A DNA stretch of 64,000 bases from Cynocephalus volans (Eukaryota > Chordata > Mammalia > Dermoptera > Cynocephalidae): the NCBI RefSeq assembly GCF_027409185.1, contig NC_084475.1, positions 16,140,130-16,204,129 on the forward strand, read 5' to 3'. This document shows positions 31,013 to 44,304 of the stretch, piece after piece. The notes beneath the pieces were generated by a model. It was not told the DNA's origin, did no database searches, and worked only from the letters and a program-made list of their open reading frames with translations. The position numbers were made by a program, and so were the translations under genes. Numbering within the stretch: the stretch's first letter is position 1; every line of letters starts with the position of its first letter.

Positions 31013-34000
31013 ATGAGGCGGTTCCTGAGACCAGGGCACGACCCTGCGCGGGAGAGGCTCAAGCGGGACCTGTTCCAGTTTAACAAGGTGAGGGGAAAGC
31101 AGGGGAGGTGATCCTGTGTTTCGGCACAGGCTGGGCATAACGTTATCAACCTCCCCCAAGGGCTGGGCTGGGCTGTGCTGGGTGGGGGTCAGGTTTCCTT
31201 TACCTAGATTAAGATACTTACTAGGCCCTGCCTGAAATGTCTCATGGGAATCTGGCTTTGGAAATGGGGTCTGGTTAAGGGCTTTTCTGGGAAAGGGCAG
31301 TAGGATGCCTGGGAGTTGTGATTCATTGTCCCAAGTCTTACTGTATGACCTCTGCAAGTCACTGTGCCTCATTGAGCCTCAGTTTCCCCACCTGTAAAAT
31401 AGGGATAAAACTATCAGCCCTGCCTACCTATCACAGAGTTGTCAAGGAGACTTAGGGACAAGAAAGATGAAAGCACGTTGAACTCTGCAAGATATAATAA
31501 TGTTCCTGTAATACCAGGTCCCTTGGGGCCCAGGAGTCACAGATCACGGCTGTTCCCTCCCTCTTCAAATTGCCCCCAAAGGAAAATACAGCTTTCCTTG
31601 CAGGCAGAATGATTTCTTCTGGCAGGCACCAGGACAGGGTGAGTGGGAAGAGACATCCTGGAGAATGAGCCAGAGGTGGCATTTGAGTGCCTTAATCCCA
31701 CACCTGCTCCTGAGGCCCTAGAAGCTCTACAGGGCTCCCCCAAGGGGACTAGGGCCTGAGAAGGCCAGTGCAGGCCTGTAAACAGGAGGCGCACAGCGTG
31801 GTTCATTAGGTGCTCCTCGGCCACCTAGCAATCTGGAGCTGTTTGGGGGTAATTAACCCTCTCACCTCTGCTTTGATCTATGATGCTCTTCCTCTGGGGT
31901 CCAGGTCTCCCCAGGGCATGCTGATGGGTGGAAATCTGGCTTTCGTGGGGGCTTCTGTTTGGACTCACTCCCCCCGCCCTACCAAAGGAACCAGTGAATG
32001 TGTTACACTGGACAAGTCTGGAAAAGGAGTGTCTCCTTGTGCAAAACGAGAAAGTCTCCTCTTTAGTTTTTTTTGTTGTTGTTGATTTAATAAGTGCAGA
32101 AGTAAGCTTGCCCAGGTATGAGTCCAGCTTTGACACTTAGAAGCTGTCACCATGTGCTCGTCACCCATGCCATAGGCTTGTCATGGGCTTATGTGGAATT
32201 AGATTACTTAAGTGCTAGGCACAGTGGCCCAGAAATGTTAGCAGGTGGTTTTTTTTGGTGGCAGTGGGGTCTTCCCAGATCTCCTCATTAGGAGAGGTGG
32301 GTCAGGGGTCCCAACATGCCCTGTCATTTTCCTCTGGTTTTCCTGACCTGTGGGAGAAGATGTCGCCAATGGAGCTTTGCTGTGAGGCCATTCGCCTCTG
32401 GAATCAGGGCTTTCCTCCTGCTGGCTTGCTTTTGGACCTCGGGAAATGGGAGTGTGGGTGTTGGGAATGGGAAATCTCAGGACACCTGGGGCCTGCTACA
32501 CTCGCTCCCATGGATGCTGGTGGTGGGTCTCAAAACCTCATTATCCACCTGGGGGAGGGGACCCAGGTGACACCCATGTGCCTCCATCTCCCTTGGTAGT
32601 GCTAGGATCTCTCACTCGGAGAAGGTGGCTTATTCCAGCAGAAACTGGACAGACAGGCTCAGCAAAGAGGGATGAACCCCAGCCCCAAGTTTCGTCTGTG
32701 CAATGGGGTGAGGCTGGGGTGGGGCTGGGGCAGAGGCATCGTCCCCTCCATTCCTCCTGTTCCCACTGGTGGTCCCCAAACTTGCCCCCCCCACCTCCAG
32801 CCTGGCAGGGGGAGGGAGAGGCTCCTGGAATTCCTCCCAAATCCTCCTTCCACTTACATGCAATGGATGAGCTCCAACTGTATACACAGCCCAAGGCTTG
32901 GACTGTGGAATCTCAGATGATAAGGCCTTTGCCCTCCTGGGCATGTATAGCCTGGTAGGAGGGAAGAGGCTGATGGCCTGAAATTCCATGTCCTGGGAGT
33001 GGAGAGGAGGGAGGGGAGAGTCAGAGGGGTGGAGAGGAATCTAGGGAGCCATAAAGAATCTCTTCCAGGCTCTGGGAGTGTGGTGGAAACAGAAGGATGG
33101 CATTGCAGTATTTGGGACCCTGGACGGTCCTACCCAGGCCAGCCCCTCCCCAGCTCCAGGCTTCCCTTCTGGTGTGGGGCAGGCAGAGGGGAGGCTGGAA
33201 CTGGGGAGTCTGATCTGACACCAGAGACTTAGTGGGTTTTGAGCAGGGGTGTAAGTGGTCCCATTTATGATTTTTTTTTTTAAAGATGTCCGGTAAGGGG
33301 ATCTTAACCTTTGGCTTGGTGTTGTCAGCACCACGCTCATCCAGTGAGCAAACCGGCCATCCCTATACAGGATCCGAACCTGTGGCCTTGGTGTTATCAG
33401 CACCGCACTCTCCCGAGTGAGCCACGGGCTGGCCCTATGATTTTTTTTTTTTTTTTTTTTTGAGTCAAATTCCATTTACAATTTAGGACAGGTAAATCTA
33501 GGGACGTCTTTAATCATTGAGTAAATCAGGTAAGCCCAGAGCACTTAGGAGACATTGGAGTGACCAGCTGGGAGGCAGGGCATGAGCTGAGCAGGCTTTC
33601 TCAGGCTCCACACTGGTGCATTTGGGGCCAGCTATGTTGTGGGGGCTGTCCTGTGCGTTGTAGGGTGTTTAGCAACATCACTGGTCCCTACCCACTAGAT
33701 GCTAGTAGCACTCCCCCCAAAGATGTGACAACCCAGAATGTCTCCAGACATTGCCAAATGTCCTGGGGGTATAAATCACCCCTGGTTGAGAACCACTGGA
33801 ACAGAGAACTATTTAGGGCATAAGATTGATAAGACCTGGTGATAGATGCAGTATGGAGTAAAGAGAAGGGACAGGGAAGGGAGGTGGGTGTCCAGGTTGA
33901 CCATGGGGTCCCTCTCCTGGGTGGGTAGTGGTACTAGGCACCATGAGGGGGAACCCAGGCCAGGAGGAGCAAGGAGCAGGTTTGAGGTAAAGTGATATGT

Positions 34001-37000
34001 TTTGATCATTTTGGTTTGGACAGAATAGCAGCAACAATCTTCGTTTTTTGAGGGGCAGTTTGTCCAGTGGTCAGTGTGGCCTACCCTGGCACCTGACTGC
34101 CTGTTCACCAGCTATGTGACCTTGGGCAGGTCACTCATCTCTAAGACGCAGATGCTAAGGGAGCTACCCTGGAGCTGGTGTGAGGACTAAAAGCCTCAGA
34201 GCATGCATGTCAGAGGGCACACCTCCGGCCTTATCTGGCTCGAGGCTAACTTTGGGGAGCCTTGGGACCCTCGGGCGAGGGAGGGTCCAGCAGGCAGTGG
34301 GATGTACAGAACCTGAGCCTTGAGCTGCACATGGGCTGCTGGTGTCGATGCAGGAGTTATTATTCGCAGGAGTTATTCACACTTCTAAGTGTGTCTTGGA
34401 GGGTGTGGCTGGGGATGAGGACATCCCTGTTCCATTTGCTGACTCGCTATGTGGCCTTAGGATGGTGCCTTCACTTCTCTGAGCCTCAGTTTCTTCACCT
34501 GTGAAGTAGTCATTTGCTATGTGTGGTGGGAGACAGACTTATAGACAAGTCACCTGGCAGTGCCAGCACAGGGCCACTAAGAACCCAGTGAGGGGACCCT
34601 GGCACCTCAGTAGGGAGAAAGTGACTCTGGAGAGGAATATAACCGTCACGTCACAGTAAACCCTTTCCTTGAAAACTGTTCATGGCCTGCTCACTCCCCT
34701 GGTGAAACTGAAGCACACCTGAACCAGCCACCTGCCACACCCATAAGGACAAACAGGCCTTTGCACCTGCCCTGGGTTGCCACAGAGGCACCTGCCTAGG
34801 CCCCTCCTGCCCAAGCTCCTCCTGCCCAAACCCCTCCTGCCCAAGCCCACCGCCTACCTCCCTTTTTCCCTGAACAGTATTCCTGACCCGCTGCCCCCTG
34901 CCCAGGGCCAGGTTGTTTTTGTCTTGGCTTTTGCATGGCTGGGCCTCTGGTGTCGGGTGACAGCCATACCGGGAGGGCCAGGTTGCTGCCACCGCCAGGA
35001 ATCTGAGCTGACCACACCCAGTATCGGGCAGAGCTGCCCAGCCACCCAGGCGGGCGTGCCCCCTGCAGCCCTGGGCAGCCTCCAGTGCCTCTGGTTCCCG
35101 CCATCCCTTCCTTCCCATCCCCCAACAAGTACTAGGGACTCCTTCGGTCCTTGCTCTTGGGTGGTGTCCTTCCTGGGTGAATGGATGGCCCCCACTGTCT
35201 CTGAAAAACAACCTCCACTCCTTCCCTTCCCTTCCGGGGACCTGGAACGGGGTCCTGGAGCCGGAGTGAGACAGATGGGCTTTCTCTCCACACCAGGCTA
35301 ATGTTGCAGTTTGGCAGCTCCTACAAGTCTTTGCTCTCCTTTCCCAACTCCCTGTCAAAAGAGTTCATTGTTCTCTCCTCCCTTGGCAGAGGTCACCTGA
35401 GCCAGGTAGCAGAAATGGGGGCAGGGCCAGGTAGGCTGGATGGTGAGCTCAGGCAGTCGGGGAAGGATGCCCCGTGGCTGCCAGGCTTTGGTCAACCTTC
35501 TAGTTTGAACCCGAGCAGGAGATAGCCGGGGTCTTAGGATGGGAGGGCTGATCTTGGAGTTCTGTGCCCACCGAGGGGCTGTGCCTGTTGCCCCAGATGG
35601 CACCCCCACCCTCTGTCCTGAGTGGAGGAGTGACTCAGGGTTGCTGGGTGACTTTGAAGTGGGACAGCCTGGGGGCTGGGCCCACCCTCCTGTGCCCAGG
35701 TGGAGGCCTCTAAGGGAGGCCACGTATACTCTATTCCAGGGACCTGGCACCGTTCCCTAAACCCTAAGCAAGGTGGGCGGGAAAATCGTCACCCACGTGG
35801 TCCTTGTACTCCAGTGGGGGAGTTTTAAAAGGCTGTTAGGAGTTGGGGGGAAGGACAAAAAGGGGGTGGGAATGGCACCAAGGTAGGGGGACAGTGGGGG
35901 CGTAGCCAGGGGTGCCTTGCGGGGCCTTCGTTCTTTCCCTTCCTTCCTCACCCCAGGATGCTGGGTTTCTAGGCCTCCCTTCCCTTCCATCAGCTGCTCT
36001 TGGCCCTCTCCCCACATCTCTCCACTCCCCTCCCCTCCCCTTCCCAGCAAGACCCTCTGGGCCTCTCATAATTGGCCTGGGGCCCTGTGCTTTGCCTCCT
36101 AGAATTGCCTCATTCAGGGATTCATGGGTCTCATTTGCACGTGGAAGCTGTGGGGAGTCCCCCTCCGCCTGCCCCAGGAGCCAAACCATTTAAATTTAAA
36201 CCCACTGCCTCTGGGCCCTGTCCAGGTGGAGTCACTGAAATTCACTTCTCTTATTTTGTTCTGAGGGAGTCTGGGTCCCTCCAGAGTTGTCAACTGGGAG
36301 AAGATGCCCCAAGAGAAACAGCAGAATGATGAAAAGCCCTAGAAAGCCGCAGCAGGCTTGGTGGGGCAAGGCCTGTGTGCGCTGTGGGGTGGGCTGAGCT
36401 CCCAGCCACTGTCGGGTGGTCTTCTCGAGGTTCCCCATATTCTATCCAGTGACAGCCCTTCTCAGTGCAGGTGTCATTGGTGTCGTCCCATTTATCAGAT
36501 GTGAGATGAAGCTCAGAAAGGCAAAGCAGCTCACCCAGCTCCAGGCATCTTTGCAGTGGCAGGAGGGGATTCGAAGCTTAGTGGGCCCGACTCAGCCCCT
36601 GTTCTAAATCAGTCTTTGGAAAAGAAGGTGGGTGGGCCGGCCCCGTGGCTCACTCAGGAGAGTGCGGTGCTGGTAGCGCCGAGGCCGCGGGTTCAGATCC
36701 TATATACGGATGGCCGGTCCGCTCACTGGCTGAACGTGGTGCTGACCACACCGAGCCAAGGGTCGCAATCCCCTTACAGGTCAAAAAAAAAGAAGGAAAA
36801 GAAGGTGGGAATGGGAGTCAGGGGAGGCCACAGTGTCCCCAAGACCTGAAGGAAATGAGGAATGAGTATGAGTGATGGAGAAAGGGGCCCAAACTCTCTG
36901 TCTTCCTCTGGGTTAGAGAAAAGAGGCTGACCGGCAGCAGCAGTGGCTCGAGTGAGACATCCGGAGGACTGCCGGTGTGGCCTGAGCGCCTGCCTCATGA

Positions 37001-40000
37001 AACTGCAGACCCTTCTCTCCTTGGCTTGACTTTCCTGCTGATCCCCTGTGGTAGAATTGTCTAGGACACTGTGTTGGTCCAATAGGAATATCATATAAGC
37101 CACATCTGTAATTTAAAATTTTTTAGAAGCTGCATTATAAAATTTTTTAAATAAGTGAAATTAATTTTAATAATATATTCTCTTTAATCTAATATACAAG
37201 GATACTTCAAAAGCTTTGTGGAAAAATAGAATTAGGAGAATGCAAATCCTTCCTTGAACTTTTTTGAAGTAACCTCGTATCTAAAATATTGTTTTGCCAC
37301 ATAGCTAATATAAATTACTAGTAAGATTTTTTACAGTTTGGGTTTTTTTTAAATACTAAGTCTTTAAATCCCAGGTGTGTATTTTACACTTAAAGCACAT
37401 CTCAATTCAGACATTAAATTTTCTTTGGAAATACTTGATCTTTATTTAGGGTTTAGAAGATTTACAGTTGAAAAAGGGGATTTGAAACTTGGTCTGCCTA
37501 AGTCCAGCTCCTGTTCTTTTGGAACCCACGTTGTTACAAATGTACTTGAAAGTTTTCCAATAACAGAATCGAACATCTCTTCTTAAATTTAAGTTAATTG
37601 ATGTTAAGTAAAGTGAAAAATTTGTAAACAGGTGGCACTAGCCATGTCACAAGTGCTCAGTAGCTACACATGGCTCATGATTACTGTTCTGGGAAACTCA
37701 GGGTGTAGGACCTGCTACTGGTCACCAGGCTCTTGTGTGACATTTTCACCAGAGTCCTCCAAATTCCAGAGGCTTTTGCCCTGAGCTGCTGGGGGGAAGG
37801 AGGGGAGATGGGAAAATGTTACTGTCTCTGGAACCTTCTCTGGGATCTGGTCGCTGACTTCTTGAGGCCCCAGGAACCTGGGGCTGGCCCAGGCCTAGCA
37901 AGACCCCTGAGGGAGCTTGTCACATACATCCTATCCTGTTCCCTGCCCTCCTTTTCTTGGGAAATGTTTACATTCCAGATACTTGGCTATCTACCCAGGA
38001 CTTTTCCAGGCTCTGCATTTTTTACATAGCTGAACAAGGACCTGAGTTGGTCTGGGGGCTCCTGCTGGGCCCGTTCTGCCCTCTTGGCTGTCCCATCCAG
38101 GTATGGCCATTTGTAGGGCAGAGTATGTTCCTGGCAAAGAGCCAGGCCTGAGGGTCCTCCCACCTAAACACACTTATTTGACCCAGGCATCCCCAAAATA
38201 AACACTCTTTGGAGCTTTCCTCCCAGCCTGACCCCAGCACAGGCCTCCTTCTGTGAACCCCAGGACTGGACTGGCAGAGAGGTAGGCAGCATACAAATCT
38301 ATCATGCCAGCTGTCCTCAGGGCCTTATCTCTTTCTGCCATGTTGAGGCCTGACAAGCCTGCAAAGTAAGCTGGGACAAAAGAGGCTGCCTCGCTGGTGC
38401 AACCATTTTCTGCAGGGCCGAATCTCCATGGTTAAAAAAAAGTCTTTAAAGCAACTGGTGGGCATTGCTTTGCTTCGAGTCTAGCTCTTCAGCATCAGTA
38501 TCCCCTGGAGTGGGAGATTGGTGCTGGGTTAGAGTAGCTGATTCTCTGAGAAACAGAAGTAAAAGCCTTCCTGAAGATGGTCTATCCATCTGAATCTGTA
38601 GTGTTTACGTTCATACCTTTCTTACCTGCAGTTCCATCACTGGGACAGCCGCCTCAGGAAATTCTCAGTGTTGCAGGCAAAGATAGAAGTCTGAGAATGG
38701 TCATCAATGTGATTGGCAATTGCAAAACCTCTAGAAACAAAGTAAATGTTCATCAGTAGAGGCCTGGTGAGTTAGGGCACCTCCACGTAGGGAATAGTCT
38801 TCAGCTGTTCAAAAGTCATTTTAGTTTGTTCAAGCTATTTTTTTTTTTTTTAAAGTTGTTTTAGGGCTTTGCGACCTGGCTGGCTTTAAGCGGAGAAACA
38901 GAATACAAAGCTCCACATGTATATGAATATGTGCGAGTCTATGTGTGCGGGTACTTCAAAAAGTTCACAGAAAGATTCATATTATCTTCAATTCTGTTTT
39001 TCCACACACTTTTCTAAACACTTTCTTTATGTCTCTGTGTTTAAAATATAGACATATACACACATATGTTCACAAGCACAGAAAAGACTCAAAGGACATA
39101 TGCCGAGGTGTTAGCAAGGGCAAGGGTTACTTCTGGCTGCGGGAGTGTGGGTAATTTTTGTGCTTTCTTTTTTAAACTTCTTTACACGTTCCACATTTTC
39201 TACAAAGTGTATGTATTCTCTAATAAGAATGAACAAGAGCATGTGTCTGCAACAGCATTCTAGAAGTTTCCTCTCTGGGAAGGTGGTTGAGAACTCAGTG
39301 ACAAGTGGGACAGACTGGACTGGAGCACCCTCAGGCCCCAGTGACAGGCCCGGAGCTGCGCCGCAACCCGGTTTCTTTCCTGGGGGCCCAGTGTCTCCAC
39401 TGGGCCAACCCCCTTCGTGTTCCCCACCCCCAGGAAGTCCCCCACTACTGCAGGAGTGCTGGGTCGGTCCCCCAGGACACACATGGTGGAGGTCCAGAGT
39501 CAGAGTTCCTGGAGAGTATCAAGCGGTTGGGAGAATGAGCCGACAGGACAGCCACAGGGCCAAGGACAGGGTCAGAAGTAGAGTGAGGGTGGGGCCCACG
39601 TGGGTCTGGTTTTGGCTTCAACACTTGGGTGTCAGGGAGGAACCCGAAAGGGACTGCATCCCTTCATCCCTCTGGGGTGGCTCTGCCATGGCAGCGGTCC
39701 CAGCCCCGGCAGGGACGTGTGTGCCGGCCGGGGCCGCCTGCTCCTTCTCCTGCCTCTCGTTGCAGACAGTGGAGCACGGCTTCCCGCACCAGCCCAGCGC
39801 CCTCGGCTACAGCCCCTCCCTGCGCATCCTGGCCATCGGCACGCGCTCCGGGGCCGTCAAGCTGTATCCTTCCCGTCTTCCTGGGCTGGCCCTGGGCGAG
39901 GGAGGCTGGGAAGGACTCTCTTCCTCCGTATGCATAGGCTGTGGGTTAAGACCAAAAGTTTCCTGGTTTCTGGTGTGGGAAGTGATTTTCTTGGAGGTGG

Positions 40001-43000
40001 GCGGGTGGGTGGTGGGGTACAGTGGTGGGAGAAGTGGGTGCACTGGGCAGGGCGAGCCATTTACAGGTCCTTTTAGGGCAGGAGGGGGTGGGTTTGAAAC
40101 TGACCAAGAAGTACAGGCTTGTTTTGCCTCCTGTGTCCTTTCAGGGCCATTCATGCTGTCTCCTCTCTTTACTTGGTTGCCCTTTGTCCCTGATTGCTGA
40201 GCAGGAGGCAGGGTAGAGTGGGGTGGGGGGGACCCTGTGTGGCTGGGCCTGGGACCCTGAGGGGAGAGGCCTGGCCCCTTCTGCTCTGACAGGGTGTGGA
40301 GCCTCAGAGACCTGTTTTGGGGAGGCTGTGCTGGGGTCTGGGGAGAGAATGGCCTGGTGCCCATGGCTTAATCAGTGTTTATCAGGTGAGTGACTGGCTG
40401 GCGGGCCTGTCGCCTGGAGTGTGCCCTCCTGACCCCTCGTGCTCAGGCTGCCATGGGGAGGGGCTTTCCCCAAAGGCAGGTGGACACATTTCCATCTGGG
40501 GAGTCCTGGACCTTTCTCTCCCCTTTCCTCCCTCTGTTCCACCCCCACTTTAAAAGGCAAGGTACAGGGCTGGCCGGTTAGCTCAGTAGGTAAGAGTGTG
40601 GTGTTATAACACCAAGGTCAAGGGTTTAGATCCCCATGCCAGCCAGCTGCCAAAATAAAATGCAAGTTACAGATGACTCCTCTTGTCCTCGGGGATGTTC
40701 CAGATATCCTCTCAAGAGTCAGCCCTGGGCCGAGCCCGTGGCGCACTTGGTAGAGTGCTGCGCTGGGAGTGCGGCGACGCTCCCGCCGCGGGTTCGGATC
40801 CTATATAGGACTGACCGGTGCACTCACTGGCTGAGTGCCGGTCACGAAAAAACGACAAAAAAAAAAAAAAAGAGTCAGCCCTGAGTGTAATGAGCGGAGG
40901 CAGGTAGTGAGCCAAAAAAATATATATTTTTTTAATCTTTTTTTCTCGTTCACAGTCAGAAGTAGACTGGCCTCAGGGCTCTGTCAACAGTAGAGATAGG
41001 GTAGCCTTGGGTGGGGGGAGCGGCACTGGGGCAGCTTCTTTTCCAAATTCCATCCCTCTGCACACACCAGAGAGTGGAGTGGACTCCTGCGTGGCGGGGA
41101 CAGCGCTTCCCTTGCCTGAAGCCAGACGTTGTCCGCTTGGGTCATCCTTTTTTTTTTTTTTTTTTTTGTGACCAGTAAGGGGATCACCCTTGGCTTGGTG
41201 TCACCCGCACCGTGCTCAGCCAGTGAGCGCACCGGCCATCCCTATATAGGATCCGAACCCGCGGCCTCGGCACTCCCAGTGCCACTGCACTCCCAGCACC
41301 GCACTCTCCCGAGTGAGCCACGGGGTCGGCCCTTGGGTCATCTTTTATCCTCCGCATTGGTTCTGGGCTGGCTGGGGGTTCCAGGTGGTTTCAGGGACAA
41401 GCCTGCAGTTCCAAGAGGAAGGACCCTTTGGACTTTTCCTCTGGCTGGCCTGGGCTGGGCTACAAGTATTAGAGCACCTCCTTCAATCTGACCTGCACCC
41501 CAGGGTGAGCCAGAGAGGGGCCTAAGGGAGTTGGGAGATGGAGGATCCCTTGCGTAGCCCAGCCGGCACCTCCTCTTCTGTTCCTCTGCTGCACTGTGTG
41601 GGCACGGCAGGGGGGTGCTAGGGTTGGCTGGGCTGGAGCTAGTGTACACACAGGAGGGTTCAGGCCCAGGCCCCGCTGCCGGCTCAGCCTTCCTTCAGCT
41701 GTTAATCATTGCCAGGCCATGGCCATATCTTGGTTACCAGTCCCTGGTGCCAAGACTCATAGGCTAAGACTGCTGGGGACAGGCCCACAGAGGTGCCTCG
41801 TGTTTCCTCACGGGTGTCACCAAGCGACAGCAGATGGCTCTGATGCAGCTCAGGTTGGTGGGAGGGAACCAGGTATGGTGGCCTAAGAGTTGCCAACATA
41901 GAGTTTCATCTTTCTAAGGGTTTGCCCCCAACCCCCCACTCCCGCCCCCACCACCTGGCTGGGATAATTCCCCAGGGATCAGGTCACGGCCAAGTGTTCC
42001 CAGGTCAGGGCCACTGCTGTCTCCTTCCCACCCCAGGCCCTCGGCCATGGGTCCTGCTATCTGGGGGAAGGGCAGGCCCTTCTCTGGGTTTGTGCTCCTG
42101 GGTCTGGAGGGTGGGTGAGGGATGATGTCCCCCCTCCAGAGCTTTTCCTGAACCTGCACCCAGCTATGGCGCCCCAGGGGTGGAGTTCATGGGACTACAC
42201 CAGGAGAACAACGCCGTAATGCAGATCCACTTCCTGCCTGGCCAGGTGAGGGGGCCTGGCCCAGGGAGGGACAGGGGTCTTCTCCATGCATGTCTTCCAG
42301 AAGGGGTGGTGTGGACAGGCAGGCATTTGGTGACCCTGGGTTTGGTGCTGATGGGAAGACCTGGGACCACCTCCCTTTCCCCAGCTGGGGGTTCACAGCC
42401 CACCCTGAGAGTAGCCAGGGGTCTTTTGGTCCTGGGCTCTTTGACAACCAGCCCAGGCTGGGCTGCCCCAGTGTGTAAAGGCCTCAACGAATGTGCCCTC
42501 CCTGATTAACCAGACAGCATGTTCCTGCCCCCGTTTGCATTCCCTCCTTAGTGCCAACTGGTTACCCTGCTGGATGACAACAGCCTGCACCTGTGGAGCC
42601 TGAAGGTCAAGGGTGGGGTGTCAGAGCTGCAGGAAGATGAGAGCTTCACACTACGTGGCCCCCCAGGGTAAAGACTCAGTCCCCTTTCTCTCCCAGCCCA
42701 TCCCTTCTCTTGTACCCAACTCGGGGTGGGCTCACCCTTTGGAGGTCCTGTTGTGCCCTTGGCAGTGCCTGGCATGTGTTTGAGCCATTGATCTTGTGCT
42801 CAGGTGCTCTGGGTGGCAAGGGGGGGTGCTGTGGCCTGCCTCTCTCCATCCCATGCTGTCTCGTGCTAGAGGGTCCCAGGTATTTTTCCTGCCTCCTAGC
42901 CCAGGCTCTCTGTCGTCTGTCTCCTATCTTGGCAGAAAGTAACCAACATATTTGTTTGGCCTGAGACTGTGGATCCCATTAAAGGATCTCATGGGCCTTC

Positions 43001-44267
43001 CCTGGGGCCAGTGAGGACAGCCAGGAGTTGGAGGACCCTGTCCATGGGGTCTCCCCTGTCTGGGCAGCAGCCAGCTCAGAGGCAGCTGTTCTCGTTGGCA
43101 GGGCTGCCCCCAGTGCCACACAGATCACCGTGGTCCTGCCACATTCCTCCTGTAAGCTGCTCTACCTTGGCACCGAGAGTGGCAACGTGTTTGTGGTGCA
43201 GCTGCCGGTCTTCTGCACACTGGAGGACCGGACCATCAGCTCAGACGCCGTGCTGCAGCGGTGAGCCTGAGACCCTGGTGCCATTAGAACCTATCCCCTC
43301 AAGCTGGACATAACCTCTCCCCTTGGTCCCCAGGAATGTCTCAGGAGCTTATAATTTCTCTGCTGGGAAATCTATGGGGACAGGAGAAGAGACTCTGAGA
43401 TCCCCACCTGTCCCCCAAATTGAGAACATAGTATGTTAGCATCATAGCACTAAAAATAGTTTTGGAGTAACTTGTCACTTCATTTAAAGGCCCCAAATGA
43501 TTGTGTAATGTCTGGTGTCCTTTGTACTGATACCATATGTTTCAAATCCCCAGGGTCTCCGTAGTGGGGGAGCCGGGGCCTAACCTCCCTGCAGCAGCTG
43601 GGGCAGCTCCTGCTTATGCTTTATGTTTTGGGTGCTGTGCTAAGTTTCCATTTGTGTGCAGGCTCCATGGTTAAAAAGCCTTGACAGCCACAAGCCTGTA
43701 GGTTTGTTGAGACCATTTCAGTAGCTTTGCTTCTTGATGGTGGTATCTACAATACAGAGGGAGTCAGAGGGGGTCTGAATTGTGGGGAGGGAGACAGGGC
43801 TTAAAAAGGGGAGGAGATGAAAGAGTCTGACAGGAGCTTATGGTAGCCAAGTAGGTAGTGGGGGAATGTTCTGCAGTTCCAAGGGTCATGGAAGAGGCCA
43901 GGGTGCTGGGACCCTGCCCCTGGAAGGCTCTGGACCAGACTTGGAGCACACTCACTCAGTTGACCTGCTGGGCTCTCTGCAACCCTGGCAATGAGGAGGC
44001 AGGGCCCATCTGTCCAGGGCAGGGCATTGCTGCATTGGGAGAGTTCCTGCTTGGGGGCTGGGTCCTACTCACAAGGGAGGGCTGGGGCAGTGTACCTGAA
44101 GTAAGGGCAGAACAGTTTGGGGCCGGCCCGTGGCTCACTCGGGAGAGTGCGGTGCTGATAACACCAAGGCCCTGGGTTCGGATCCCATATACGGATGGCC
44201 GGTTTGCTCACTGGCTGAGCGTGGTGCTGACAACACCAAGTCAAGGGTTAAGATCCCCTTACCGGTC

Positions 44268-44304
<37 letters not shown>

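Larger units (their letters stand above)
31088..39765 (+). other. LLGL2 intron 2, about 8.7 kb
   Basis: This intron holds MIR copies near 31.4, 34.1, 34.5 and 36.5 kb, dimeric SINEs at 33.27 (minus) and 36.63 kb (plus), a MER20 at 33.6-33.8 kb, a 15-bp tandem repeat at 34.80 kb, an old DNA transposon with a nested MITE at 37.06-37.70 kb, and an L1-like stretch at 38.7-39.2 kb. No extra exon was recognised. Confidence 0.7.
39864..42163 (+). other. LLGL2 intron with a SINE cluster
   Basis: Donor GTATCC at 39864 is non-optimal but keeps the frame (Leu codon CT|C). Three SINEs of three types sit within 0.8 kb (40567-41331). Elsewhere it is unique GC-rich intronic DNA without a recognisable feature. 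Confidence 0.7.

Noticed and set aside
34796-35358. Repeating Gly-Gln-Glu peptide in minus-strand ORFs
   Set aside because: It arises from the 15-bp tandem repeat at 34800-34849; not a gene.
39145-40200. 351-codon plus-strand ORF around an LLGL2 exon
   Set aside because: Only 39766-39863 is coding; the rest is intron and L1-like sequence read through by chance.
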